From positions 1,922,001 through 1,986,000 of the forward strand of contig NZ_CP109583.1 of the NCBI RefSeq assembly GCF_036250755.1: a DNA stretch of 64,000 nt, given 5' to 3'. The translations under genes were made by a program, and so were the position numbers. The notes below the pieces were generated by a model. That model had not been told where the DNA came from, made no database searches, and saw only the letters and a program-made list of their open reading frames with translations. The stretch is from Streptomyces uncialis. GTDB lineage: Bacteria; Actinomycetota; Actinomycetes; Streptomycetales; Streptomycetaceae. Positions 1 through 8,870 of the stretch are shown here, one piece after another (position 1 is the stretch's first letter; every line of letters starts with the position of its first letter).

Positions 1-249
1 GAGAGATAGGAATACATCCCGTCTACCCCCGAGCGCAGGTCAGACTGTGGACGGCAGAACAGGACAGCAAGGGCTGTCTGCATCCGGCCGAAGAAGTCAT
101 GGCCGTCCTCACGCCGCATCTGGCGTCATGGTGGGCACCGCCTCGTCAGCGCGGGAGACAGACCGCTGCCAACGACCCGCGAGCCGAGGCCTCCCCGAGA
201 GCCCGGTCTCTCCTTCCCGCCCAACGAGCACCCATCGACGGGATACCGC

Positions 250-1359
250 ATGCCCACCCGGCCCCTGAACATCCTGACCGGCATCAACCGCACCTCCACG
301 CCATCGTCCGGGAGCCTGATCCTCGTCCACGATCTCTACCGCGCGATGCCTGACACCCGCACGACCTTCCTGGGCAGGGCACCGGTCGATCACGCCTGGA
401 AGACTGCGTTCGACCAGCTGATCACCCTCTCCACGCCGAAACGCCCCCACGGCCCCGCATTCGGCCCGTACGTCGACGAGCTGACGCGGGAGGTAGGTGC
501 GCTCATCAAGGAGTCCCGGCCGGACGCCATCCACGCCCAGTACCTCGGGTTCGCCCTCAGCCTGGCCCTCACCCGAACTGCCGGCAGCATCCCCGTCATC
601 GCCATCGCCCACGGACCCGACGTGATGGCGGCCGAGCGCGACACATCGGAACGCGGGGTCCTGAACGAAGTCGCCGCCGCCAGCGCCGCGATCGTCGCCC
701 CGACCCCCGCACTCGCCGACCGCATCGACCGTGTCACCGGACGACGGTTCAGCGATCGGCTCACCGTCATCCCCTGGGGCATCCGCCCGGGCGATGCCCG
801 GCTCCGCACTCAACCGCTCACCGGAACCGGACCCCTGTCCCTGGTCCACGCCGGCCGCCTGGACGACAACAAATCCACGATCACCGCAGTCGAAGCCCTC
901 TCATTGACCGACCAGCCGCACCACTTGACCGTGATCGGCGAAGGAACCCTCCAAGAGCACCTGCAACAGCGGGCAGTCGAACTCGGGCTCCGGGACCGGG
1001 TCCGCTTCGTCCCGTTCCTGCCCCGCGCCGAACTCTGGCGCCTCCTGCCGGACTTCGACGCCTTCGTCTTCACCACCACAGGTCTTGAGGCCTTCGGGCT
1101 CGTCCTCATCGAAGCCCAGGCCCACGGGCTTCCGGTCGTCTACTCCAACCTGCCCGGTGTAAAGGAAACCCTCGGAGGCGCCGGAGTTCCCTACACTCCC
1201 GGCGTCCCACGCTCACTGACCGTGGCCCTGGACGGGATGGGCCGGGCCCCCCACCGGCGCAAGGCCCTGAGCAAGGCGGCTCTCGACAACGCGCGCCGAT
1301 ACGACATCGCCGCCACCGGCCGCCGGCTCCGCGAACTGACCATCCGCGTCACCTCCTGA
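250..1359 (+). CDS. GT4-family glycosyltransferase
   Basis: The 369-residue protein has the two-Rossmann layout of GT-B glycosyltransferases of family 4. The N-terminal half contains the acceptor-side segment around residues 95-125 (PDAIHAQYLGFALSLAL, then VIAIAHGPD). The C-terminal half has the donor-binding signature EAFGLVLIEA, the EX7E motif, near residue 280, preceded by HAGRLDDNKS near 198. It would transfer a nucleotide-activated sugar to an unknown acceptor in the cytosol. There is no signal peptide or membrane segment. The ATG start gives full family length, but the ribosome site is weak. It stands alone, with no neighbouring sugar-nucleotide genes, so its pathway cannot be inferred. 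Family assignment is firm; substrate is unknown. Confidence 0.88.
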   Translation: MPTRPLNILTGINRTSTPSSGSLILVHDLYRAMPDTRTTFLGRAPVDHAWKTAFDQLITLSTPKRPHGPAFGPYVDELTREVGALIKESRPDAIHAQYLGFALSLALTRTAGSIPVIAIAHGPDVMAAERDTSERGVLNEVAAASAAIVAPTPALADRIDRVTGRRFSDRLTVIPWGIRPGDARLRTQPLTGTGPLSLVHAGRLDDNKSTITAVEALSLTDQPHHLTVIGEGTLQEHLQQRAVELGLRDRVRFVPFLPRAELWRLLPDFDAFVFTTTGLEAFGLVLIEAQAHGLPVVYSNLPGVKETLGGAGVPYTPGVPRSLTVALDGMGRAPHRRKALSKAALDNARRYDIAATGRRLRELTIRVTS

Positions 1360-1917
1360 GCCCGATGCTCGTCCAGTTGGCCACCGACCGCTCCCTGCCT
1401 CGGCATCCTCCTGGGATCGCTGCACTCCGCGGCCATCACCATCCGCACCTGGCAGAAGAAGCCAGGCAATGCCGCGGCGTACCACAACGCCCTTCATCGC
1501 GTCGCCGGGATCGCCATCGCCGGAGGTGCTTCGCAAGGAGCGGGCGTGCCTTCGCGGACGCGAGGCAGGGAGCGGGGTGAAAGGTCATGCCGGTACGATT
1601 CCGAAGGTGTCGCTGCGGGCCACGCGCCGAAGGGATTGAGGGAGACCTGGAGGAGGTCGCCGCCTCGGATCCGGAGGCAGAAGCTGTTGCGGCTGACCGG
1701 GGCGAATTTGATGACCGCCCCAGCGGTGGTATCCGAGGAGATCGAACTCTTCGCTGTCCGCAGCCTGGCACCCGTACCGGATGATTCGACTCCGTCGTAT
1801 CGCAGTCCAGTAACGCCATCACGTCGTCCCGCCAGTTGCCGCCGGGACCGCGGACTTCCGGCTCGGCGTGGTGCCCGGCGGACCGATCCAAAGGTCCTGA
1901 CAATACTTCCCGCAGAC
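1360..1917. other. gene-poor stretch with possible remnant coding sequence
   Basis: No convincing gene was found in these roughly 560 bases. A short + strand reading around 1400-1545 (beginning LGILLGSLHSAAITIR) looks protein-like but has neither a start nor a recognisable family. It may be the remnant of a gene truncated downstream of the glycosyltransferase. Both strands are open for about 150 codons, but their compositions look like shadow frames. Confidence 0.3.
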
Positions 1918-3237
1918 TCAGTGGTCGGTCTTCGGTACGGGTACACGGAGGTCGCGTTCGATGCTGTCCAGCACTTCGATTCGAGCCTTCAGCTGCTCCT
2001 TGAGCGCTCTTGACTGGCGTGTGGCCGCATCAGGTTCGGGTGGGAGGCTGGCGCGGGCCAGGGCCGTGAACTCGTTGCGGAGGGCTGGGTCGACCGCGGC
2101 TTCCGGGAGGCGGACCATGACCGGGTACGCGGCGATCTCGCTGACGTCCCACCGGCCGTCAGAGGCTTGCGTCGCCCAGAGCACGGTGCCGCTGCGGGGC
2201 ACGAGGGTCAGGCTGCACCCCGGTCCGATCAGCCGGGCGAGCCCCGGCAGAGGTACACCGTCGGCACCGGCAAGGTCTGCGGCAGCGTGTGCCGTCGCGA
2301 CGCTGACGCGGGCAGTGGCCTCCTGGACGAGACGGCGGCGCTCGACGAGATCGAGCTGCGGGGTCACTGCCGTCACGGCGCGGAGGCGTTCTGTCCCGGC
2401 CCCTGTCCAGTTCACCATGAGGACCCGGTGGCCCGGGGCGGCGGACGGGCTGAGGACGTGGGCGACGGCGGTGATGGGCTCCCAGCCCAGGGCTGGCAGG
2501 CTGAGCCGTAGTGAGGCTCCGTCGGCGCTCTTCCGTACGCGGGTGGACGCATTCCAGATTGATTGGACGTCCGGGTCGGCGCAGACCTCGTCGATGAGGG
2601 CAGGGATCCGGGGGTCGTCGGAGCCCCGGTGTATGAGGGCGTAGCGCAGTTGCTGCACGCCGATCTCCGATGCCTGGCGGTGCCAGTCGTGTACCTGCGT
2701 GCGGGCGTCACGGTCGAGCAGGAGCCATCGCATCAGGTTGGCGCCGGGTTCCAGCAGGCCGGGCCACAGCGCGGCGGCGGCGCGGGAGTACGAGACGACG
2801 GTGTACGAGCTGTCGTACACGACGGCCGGGGCGGACTGCGAGGCGACCAGCAGGTCCAGAAGTGCCTTCGTCCGGGCGCCGTCGTCGTCCGGGAGTGCGG
2901 AGGCTGTCGCGGGGCGGCCGGCCAGGGCCGCGAGTGTTCTCCGCTCGGCAGGATCGAGGCGGAGTGCGTCGGCGAGCTCCCGCAGGCGCCTGCCGACCTG
3001 GACCGGGGCGGCTCCCGTCTCGAGGTCGCGCACCCACCTCTCGGAGCGGCCCACCGCGGCGGCTAGCGCCGCCTGCGTTATCGGCTGACCGTGATCACCG
3101 GCGGTGGTCCGCCACGCTTTGACAAGATCACCGAGCTGTAGCGCCCTGCCGGTGATCCGGGGCGCGGCGGTGGGCGGTGCCGGCCCGTCACTCTCACCAT
3201 TGCTGCCGGGCCGGCGAGCCGCAGGGGGAGCACTCAC
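1918..3237 (-). CDS. XRE-family regulator with MmyB-like ligand-binding domain
   Basis: The 439-residue protein has an N-terminal helix-turn-helix of the Cro/C1 (XRE) type at about residues 35-95 (ITQAALAAAVGRSERWVRDLETG). A long C-terminal part resembles the MmyB-like sensor domain of actinobacterial regulators (VVYDSSYTVVSYSRAAAALWPG, GANLMRWLLLDRDARTQVHDW). The GTG start has AAGGA nine bases upstream. It is a paralogue of the gene at 3676-5037, with the same domain order and matching motifs such as EPGANLMRW. Two operator-like palindromes lie 124-172 bases upstream, so it is probably autoregulated or cross-regulated. The ligand is unknown. Confidence 0.87.
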   Translation of the reverse strand: MSAPPAARRPGSNGESDGPAPPTAAPRITGRALQLGDLVKAWRTTAGDHGQPITQAALAAAVGRSERWVRDLETGAAPVQVGRRLRELADALRLDPAERRTLAALAGRPATASALPDDDGARTKALLDLLVASQSAPAVVYDSSYTVVSYSRAAAALWPGLLEPGANLMRWLLLDRDARTQVHDWHRQASEIGVQQLRYALIHRGSDDPRIPALIDEVCADPDVQSIWNASTRVRKSADGASLRLSLPALGWEPITAVAHVLSPSAAPGHRVLMVNWTGAGTERLRAVTAVTPQLDLVERRRLVQEATARVSVATAHAAADLAGADGVPLPGLARLIGPGCSLTLVPRSGTVLWATQASDGRWDVSEIAAYPVMVRLPEAAVDPALRNEFTALARASLPPEPDAATRQSRALKEQLKARIEVLDSIERDLRVPVPKTDH

Positions 3238-3675
3238 TGCACCAATTCCTTGATCTTGCGTGAACGGGAAATCCAGATGGATCCTACGCGATTCGGTGCA
3301 CGACCCAAGAATTTACACCCAGCGTGACAGGCGGCACATTCTCCTCCGCACCTCTGGAGGACCGGCAGGAAATCTGCCGCTCCGCTCAACCGGCAAATCA
3401 TCTGCCGGTCGAATCCATCCGACCGCACCTTTCGTTCACTGCCCCCATATCTCCGCTCAGTGAACGCCGAAGAGCCTCATAGGGCTCGCTCAGGCAGTGT
3501 GAAGGGTTCCTCCGGTGCGGTTCCCACATCCGACCGCCGCAGAGTCCACCTGTCATTTCTCTGCAACCGCTCCCTGCATCGTCCTGACACGTCCGCGTCG
3601 GGGCCGACGGCTGCCAGGTCGACTTTCTGCCTTCCTGACCGCCTGTCGGACAGGGTGCTTCGTGAAGGCGCGGTG
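3238..3675. other. intergenic region between paralogous regulators
   Basis: About 440 bases carry the promoter side of the 1918-3237 gene, including the two operator-like palindromes at 3361-3409. The remainder, 3410-3675, is the downstream side of the second regulator. No gene or clear terminator was seen there. Confidence 0.4.
3361..3409. promoter_or_regulatory. paired operator-like palindromes upstream of XRE gene
   Basis: There are two 21-bp near-palindromes, at 3361-3381 and 3389-3409. The second has arms ACCGGCA and TGCCGGT around AATCATC; the first is imperfect. Start-to-start spacing is 28 bp. The same motif pair recurs at 5295-5341, upstream of the paralogous regulator. Inferred to be the binding sites of one or both regulators. 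Confidence 0.6.
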
Positions 3676-5037
3676 CTAGATCTCGTCCACCGGGTGCCAG
3701 GCTCGCGGGAGGGTCCGGTCCGTCTCCCAGAGGTCCCGGTGGATTTCTTCGAGCAGGTCGACGCGTGCCTTCAGCTGGGACACGAGGGCCTGGATGCGGT
3801 CGACGGCGTCGGCGGGTTCGAGCGGGAGTACGGCGCGGGACAGCGCTTTGACCTCCGGGTGCGCCTCCGGCAGGGCGGAAGCCTGCGGCAGGCGGACAGC
3901 CACCGTGTAGGCGTCGACCTCTGCGACGCCCCAGCGGCCGTCGTCCTCCAGGGTGGCCCAGATGACGGTCTGGGTGCGGGGGGAGAGCGTCAGGCGGCAG
4001 TCCGGTCCGACCATGCGGCTGAGGACGGGAAGGGCGCGACCGCCGTCGCCGGCCAGTGCTACGGCCTCTTCCTCGGTGGAGACGACCAGCCGGTCGGTCA
4101 GTTTGCGGGTCAGCAGGCGCCGTCGAGCGGTAGCCCCGGAACCCGCGCTCCCCTTCCCCTTGGGCGTCGGGTTCTCGGCCGTCGCGGCGGCTTCTAGGAG
4201 GTCGCGCTCGTCGTCGTCCTGGACCCAGGTCATCACCACGAGGCGGCAGTCGGGCAGGCTGGCCGGGTAGAGGATGTGGCTGACGACTTCGACGGGCTCC
4301 CAGTCGAAGGCCGGCAGGCTCAGGCGGTAGGCGTGACCGTCCCTGTTCTCCAGGACGTCACTGCAGGTTTCCCAGATGTGGCGGACCTCGGGGTCCTTGC
4401 AGACGTCGCCGATGAGCTGGACCAGCTCGGCGCTGTCGCCGCGGCCCGCGAGGGCGAACCGGAGCAGACGCACGTAGGCGACCGCGTGCCGGCCCCAGTC
4501 GTGGAACTGCCGGCGTGCCTCAGCGCTGGTGAGGGTCCACCGCATCAGGTTGGCGCCGGGCTCCATCACCCAGGGCCACCACTCTGCCATGGCCTGGTTG
4601 TACCCCAGGATGTTCCAGTTGCTGTCGCACAGGTAGGTCGGGCTCGGCATCTGCTTGTCGATCAGCAGGCCCAGCGCGCTGCGGAGCCGGTCGTCGAGTT
4701 CCCGGGAACGGATGTCGAGCGATCCGCCGTTGTTGTGCAGGAGCAGGGCGTGGCGTTCGTCGCGGCCGAGCTGGAGCGTGTCGGCGAGGGCCTCGCACTG
4801 CTTCCGGTCGAGCCACTTGGCCGTGGCGCCGTTCTCCAGGTTGCGGTACCAGCGCTCGGAGCGGCCTATCGCTTCCGCCGCTTCCTGCTGCGTGAGGGGC
4901 CGGCCCAGACGTGCGCTCGCGGTGGTGCGCCAGGCACGCAGGAGTCCGCCCAGGCCCATGACCTGTCCCGGGCGGGGTGTTCCAGGAGACGTCTTCTCGT
5001 GCTTGCAACTGTCATCGTGGGGGGCGCTTTTCGCCAT
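3676..5037 (-). CDS. XRE-family regulator with MmyB-like ligand-binding domain, paralogue 2
   Basis: The 453-residue protein has an XRE helix-turn-helix at residues 45-100 (LTQQEAAEAIGRSERWYRNLENG), then an MmyB-like sensor region (YLCDSNWNILGYNQAMAEWWPWV, GANLMRWTLTSAEARRQFHDW). The C-terminal third ends with a helical stretch (LVSQLKARVDLLEEIHRDLWE) that matches the end of the 1918-3237 protein. The ATG start has GAAGGG six bases upstream. Both genes point the same way and each has a pair of similar palindromes upstream, so a duplication that kept its operators is the simplest reading. It probably represses or activates its own transcription; the effector is unknown. Confidence 0.87.
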   Translation of the reverse strand: MAKSAPHDDSCKHEKTSPGTPRPGQVMGLGGLLRAWRTTASARLGRPLTQQEAAEAIGRSERWYRNLENGATAKWLDRKQCEALADTLQLGRDERHALLLHNNGGSLDIRSRELDDRLRSALGLLIDKQMPSPTYLCDSNWNILGYNQAMAEWWPWVMEPGANLMRWTLTSAEARRQFHDWGRHAVAYVRLLRFALAGRGDSAELVQLIGDVCKDPEVRHIWETCSDVLENRDGHAYRLSLPAFDWEPVEVVSHILYPASLPDCRLVVMTWVQDDDERDLLEAAATAENPTPKGKGSAGSGATARRRLLTRKLTDRLVVSTEEEAVALAGDGGRALPVLSRMVGPDCRLTLSPRTQTVIWATLEDDGRWGVAEVDAYTVAVRLPQASALPEAHPEVKALSRAVLPLEPADAVDRIQALVSQLKARVDLLEEIHRDLWETDRTLPRAWHPVDEI

Positions 5038-5294
5038 GGGGAGCCCTTCGTTCCATTGTGCTGTGGGACGGGCCGGAATTCGCCGTCGCAGGGGTGCCGC
5101 GCATGACGGAAGGGATCAGTTGTCCCGACCTCTTGACCTCCGGCGGTGACCAACACAATACGCAATATGCAATCGCCCTTGACCAGAACGAACAGCAAGT
5201 AGTGGCCCAGGTCACAGCAGAAGGGGAGTCGTATTCGAGAATCTCAGCAACACGTCGGACAACATGGCATTCTCGACGCGAAATGGACATGCGG

Positions 5295-5341
5295 ACCGGC
5301 AAATTATTTGCCGGTCCGCTAACCGGCAAATAATTGCCGGT
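5295..5341. promoter_or_regulatory. paired operator-like palindromes, second copy
   Basis: The site at 5295-5315 has arms ACCGGCAAAT and ATTTGCCGGT around a single central base. The site at 5322-5341 has ACCGGCAA and TTGCCGGT around ATAA. Start-to-start spacing is 27 bp, almost the same as at 3361-3409. A weaker half-like site follows near 5352. The pair lies 258 bases upstream of the 3676-5037 gene and could also act on the + strand module starting near 6 kb. Confidence 0.65.
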
Positions 5342-5749
5342 CACGAGTTTTACCGGCATGTCGGTGGCCGAATCAAGTGCCCCGATCGCGCAGCCGCAAT
5401 TCCTGCCGCACTTCCATTCCCCTTGCGGGGAGCGGAAGTTAGGCGCCCCCGAACCCTCTCCGGGTGGTCGCGGCGGGCAGCCCGCAGGGCTCGGCGAGGG
5501 GGGTAGCAGCCCGTTGACGGGGCGTCTACGCAGGGCTTAGATCCTTGTGACCAGCCGGTACACCGATCGGCACAGAGGAAGACGGGGGATCTGGAGTGCG
5601 GAGCGTCATCGAGCCGCGCGGCACTCGGTGCTCACCCTCGGACCCGCCTCCAGGGACCCTTTCCACACCCTCGTCGCATTGTGGAATTTCAGAGGTGTAC
5701 AGCGGACGAGAGCTATCCATGGACTTCTGCCCGAGGTGTGTGGTGTGTT

Positions 5750-5785
<36 letters not shown>

Positions 5786-5883
5786 CCGAGGGTCAACCCC
5801 GGCAGCCGAGAACCGGACCCCGGGGAGAGACCATGAAGTACCTGACGGCCATAGCGGTGAGCCCGCCTGCCTGAAAACGGCGG

Positions 5884-5915
5884 CGGCGCCTGAGAGTTGG
5901 AGCTCTCAGACGCCG
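5884..5915 (+). terminator. hairpin, possible terminator or attenuator
   Basis: Stem CGGCG and CTGAGAG pairs with CTCTCAG and CGCCG, with one C-A mismatch and a six-base loop. It immediately follows a tiny reading frame (5833 onward) and precedes the coupled leader at 6031. There is no clear T tract. It may be an attenuator for the replication operon. Confidence 0.4.
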
Positions 5916-6030
5916 GCCGTTCTCTACATCTCCGGCCCCGGCAAGGGCCTTGAGACCTACCACCAATTCACCGCTCCGGCCCTCACAACAGGACACACCG
6001 GCGCGGCATCACTTCAGTGGAGAGTGTTGC

Positions 6031-6129
6031 ATGTCCACCCCCAGGCGCGGAAGGCCGGACGTCCCGGCCTGTGCGATGCCCGAATACTCCGGTCACCGGT
6101 CGGCACCCCAGGACGGGGGTGCCGCCTGA
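6031..6129 (+). CDS. small leader ORF coupled to replication gene
   Basis: A 32-codon ORF begins MSTPRRGRPDV and has GGAGAG about six bases before its ATG. Its TGA shares one base with the ATG of the next gene (TGATG), the classic arrangement for translational coupling. It has no recognised domain. It probably sets the translation rate of the replication gene rather than having its own function; it could also be a fortuitous frame. Confidence 0.5.
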   Translation: MSTPRRGRPDVPACAMPEYSGHRSAPQDGGAA

Positions 6130-7202
6130 TGTCCCGCATCCGTACCGTCAAGCCGGAGATGTTCGAGTCCGAGGACATCGCCTCCGTCTCCGTGACCGCG
6201 GTCCTCACCTTCATCGGCCTGCTAACCCTCTCCGACGATTCGGGCCGCTGCCGCGACCACCCGGCGATCATCGCCGGACGGCTGTGGGCGCTGCGCCAGG
6301 ACCACAGCCCCGCGCACGTCGCGCAGGACCTGGAGGAACTGGCGGAGGCCGGGCTGATCTGCCGGTACACCGGCTGCGACGGCCGCACCTACCTCCACAT
6401 CGTGAAGTGGGAGCAGCACCAGAAGATCAACCGGGCCACCGACTCGCGCCTGCCGCGCTGCCCGGGACACCAGGGCGCGCGCAAGTGCGGGAAGTGCCAG
6501 GAGCCCCGCTGCGCCAGCATCACGCACGCGCACTCCACCCAGGCGGGTCCCAGCCCCGGCCGGTTCGGGGTCTCCGTGAACACTCCCGGAGGACTCGAAC
6601 AGCCGGATGCGGTCGGCTCCGCGACGGCCCGGGTCACAGCGGAATCCGAGCGCACGCTGGAACCGGCAGCCTCGGCCCTGCACGAGAGCCCTGCGGAGAA
6701 GCTAGCGCCGTCCAGCAGGAAAACTGCTGTTCAGAGCGCCGAGAACTCGGATCTGGGCGCGACTCACGCACATCTCACGGAGGACTCACGGCCTGGATCT
6801 AGGATCTTGGATCCTGGATCTTCCCGTAGGGGGCGCGAGGCGCCCGCACCCGACGCCGCCTCGGAGAGGGGCTCGGCGAACGAGCTGGTGGCCGAGTACG
6901 TGAGGGGCTGCCACCAGCGCCCGCCGGGGAACTTCATCGGCCAGCTGGGGCGGAACCTCAAGGCCCTGCTGGACGAGGGCTTCGCACCGGAGCACATCCG
7001 GCTGGCGATGGACCGGCTGCGGGCGAAGGCGCTCCACCCGAGCGTGCTGCCGAGCCTGGTGAACGAGGTCGTCAACCCGCCCGCCCTTGTCGGCGCCGGG
7101 GCACCGAGCGCATCCGGCGGGGGCCCCTGGGCCGCCACCGGCCATCAGCCCTACCTGAACCCGAACACGCCGGAGCCGACGACCTTCGGGAGGAGCCTGT
7201 GA
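6129..7202 (+). CDS. DnaD-like / phage-type replisome organiser protein
   Basis: The 357-residue protein starts MSRIRTVKPEMFESEDIASV and continues with SDDSGRCRDHPAIIAGRLW and VKWEQHQKINRATDSRLP. This N-terminal winged-helix region is typical of phage and plasmid replication-organising proteins of actinobacteria. A cysteine cluster (CPGHQGARKCGKCQEPRC) follows near residues 113-130, then a low-complexity linker, then a helical C-terminal domain (residues 255-320) that fits a DnaD-like helicase-loader contact. The start was chosen by the TGATG overlap with the leader; the frame is open further upstream but there it lacks family similarity. It is paired by GTGA overlap with the DnaC-like ATPase, so the two probably open the origin and load helicase together. 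Confidence 0.75.
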   Translation: MSRIRTVKPEMFESEDIASVSVTAVLTFIGLLTLSDDSGRCRDHPAIIAGRLWALRQDHSPAHVAQDLEELAEAGLICRYTGCDGRTYLHIVKWEQHQKINRATDSRLPRCPGHQGARKCGKCQEPRCASITHAHSTQAGPSPGRFGVSVNTPGGLEQPDAVGSATARVTAESERTLEPAASALHESPAEKLAPSSRKTAVQSAENSDLGATHAHLTEDSRPGSRILDPGSSRRGREAPAPDAASERGSANELVAEYVRGCHQRPPGNFIGQLGRNLKALLDEGFAPEHIRLAMDRLRAKALHPSVLPSLVNEVVNPPALVGAGAPSASGGGPWAATGHQPYLNPNTPEPTTFGRSL

Positions 7203-7963
7203 CCCGCACCCTGAGCCGGTCGGCCGACCCGCAGCCCGCGATCGGGGAGCGGCTCCGTGCCCGCCTCGACGCCCGGCTCGCCGCTCGCGGCATAGACGCC
7301 GGCACCCCGCTGCCGCCAAGCGCCCCCGAACCGAACCCGGCGCTGGAAGCCGCGCAGAAGCGGATCCCGTACGACTACCGGACCGCCTCCGCCGCCCACC
7401 CGGACGTCACCGCCTGGGTGCGGACCATCGCCGGGTCGGCGACCGCCCCGTACGCGGACTCCCTCCAGCCGCACTACGGCACGGCCGGGCGGCGGGTGGT
7501 CGCCCGCGGACCGTCGCTGCTGCTCTGGGGCCCGACCGGAACCGGCAAGACGCACGAGGCCTTCGGGGCGATCCGCTCGCTGACCGACGCCGGGTGCGCG
7601 GTGCCCTGGCAGGCCACCACCGCCGCCGACCTCTACGGCGAGATGCGCTCCCGCGGCGTCGCGGACCCCGAGGTCCTGCTCCGCCGCATCATGCGGGTCC
7701 CGGTCCTTCTCCTGGACGACCTCGGCGCGGCAAAGAACTCGGAGTGGACCGAGGAGGTCACGTTCCGGCTGCTGAACTGGCGGGCGCAGAATCGTTTCCC
7801 CACGCTGATCACCAGCAACCTGCCCCCGGTCCGCACCCAGGGCATCCCGCCTGGGCAGCCGGTGCTGCGCGACCGGGTCGGCGACCGGGTACTGTCCCGC
7901 CTGTCCGGCATGTGCACCGCCGTGGAACTCACCGGCCCGGACCGCCGCTTCCAGGCCCACTGA
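7199..7963 (+). CDS. DnaC/IstB-like AAA+ helicase-loader ATPase
   Basis: The 254-residue ATPase has Walker A GPTGTGKT near residue 110 and Walker B VLLLDDLG near 170. A sensor-type TLITSNLPP follows near 200, matching DnaC-type helicase loaders. The N-terminal 75 residues are variable and would contact the helicase or DnaD-like partner. The GTG start overlaps the upstream stop by four bases (GTGA). The pair with the DnaD-like protein is the usual replication-loading module on plasmids and phages. It is not an IS21 IstB protein: no transposase is adjacent, and the true istB lies at 49554. Confidence 0.85.
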   Translation: MTRTLSRSADPQPAIGERLRARLDARLAARGIDAGTPLPPSAPEPNPALEAAQKRIPYDYRTASAAHPDVTAWVRTIAGSATAPYADSLQPHYGTAGRRVVARGPSLLLWGPTGTGKTHEAFGAIRSLTDAGCAVPWQATTAADLYGEMRSRGVADPEVLLRRIMRVPVLLLDDLGAAKNSEWTEEVTFRLLNWRAQNRFPTLITSNLPPVRTQGIPPGQPVLRDRVGDRVLSRLSGMCTAVELTGPDRRFQAH

Positions 7964-8064
7964 CCCGCCCTTCCCGGCATCTGACCTCCGGCGCGACGGC
8001 CCACGCCCGCGCCCCTTGCCCGCCCCGCCTCCCGAACACGCGCATCCCGCCCTCGCGGTGACAC

Positions 8065-8775
8065 GTGTCCGCCGACGGCCCCATGAGGCGTACTCCGGAG
8101 ACCCCCTTGCGCTACATCACCACCATCGACGCCACCCGCCCCGCGCTTCGCGGGATCGCCGACCACAGCTGGCACGCCCGCGCCCTCTGCCGCGGCCTGG
8201 CCCCCCAGCGGGCGGACGAGCTGTTCTTCCCACGGCCGCGCAATCACAAGGCCATCGCCCAGGCCAAGTCGATCTGCGGCGGCTGCCCCGTCAAGCGCGA
8301 CTGCTTCAACCACGCCCTCGACAACTGCATCAAAGAGGGCGTCTGGGGCGGCCTGACCGAAGCCGAACGCCGGGCCTGGCAAGCGAAGATCAGCAAAAGG
8401 CTCGACTACGCGCGGGTACGGGCCGCGTTCTTCGGCCGGGACGTCCACCTGTCCGCCGCGGAGCGGGAGGCCGTCACCCGTCACGCCCACGTCCGCGGCT
8501 GGACCCCCGAGCGCCTCGCCTACACCCTCCAGCTCGACCTCGACTACGCCCGCGACCTCATGCGCGAGGCCGCCCACGCCGTCGAGGACCGCGACCGGTA
8601 CTGGGACCTCTACGGCACCACCGAGGACCAGGGCGAGGACGAGGCGGACGCCACGGTCGTCACACCCGACGACGAGCAGCCCTGCGACGAGGAGAGCACC
8701 CCGCCAGTGTCCTCGCCGGTCCCCGGACACATCCACACCCAGGCACTGATCGCCGCGCTCGGAAAGGCCGCATGA
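8065..8775 (+). CDS. WhiB-family iron-sulfur transcription factor
   Basis: The protein contains the WhiB signature: a first cysteine (ARALCRGL), then SICGGCPVKRDCFNHAL with three more cysteines, and the beta-turn motif GVWGGLTEAERR. These cysteines should ligate a [4Fe-4S] cluster, and the protein would bind a sigma factor. An extra C-terminal helical extension (residues 115-185) and an acidic tail make it much longer than a minimal WhiB. The GTG at 8065 has no strong ribosome site; an ATG at 8083 and a TTG at 8107 with GGAG seven bases upstream are alternatives. It probably regulates genes of this element. Confidence 0.9.
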   Translation: MSADGPMRRTPETPLRYITTIDATRPALRGIADHSWHARALCRGLAPQRADELFFPRPRNHKAIAQAKSICGGCPVKRDCFNHALDNCIKEGVWGGLTEAERRAWQAKISKRLDYARVRAAFFGRDVHLSAAEREAVTRHAHVRGWTPERLAYTLQLDLDYARDLMREAAHAVEDRDRYWDLYGTTEDQGEDEADATVVTPDDEQPCDEESTPPVSSPVPGHIHTQALIAALGKAA

Positions 8776-8870
8776 CTTCCCGCACCACCGCGCACGCTGT
8801 CATCCCCGTCCCGCGTACTCCTGCTCCCGGCCCGCTCGGCCTCTCCGTCACGGCGACGGGAGGCCGGTGA
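8772..8870 (+). CDS. small ORF coupled between whiB-like and DUF2637 genes
   Basis: A 32-codon ORF (MTSRTTAHAVIPVPRTPAPG...) starts with an ATGA overlap on the whiB-like stop. It ends in a TGATG overlap with the next gene. There is no recognised domain. Overlaps at both ends argue for genuine translation as a coupling peptide. Confidence 0.5.
   Translation: MTSRTTAHAVIPVPRTPAPGPLGLSVTATGGR

Noticed and set aside
7199..7963. istB of a second IS21 element
   Set aside because: No istA or inverted ends nearby; the gene is coupled to a DnaD-like replication gene, which fits a helicase loader.
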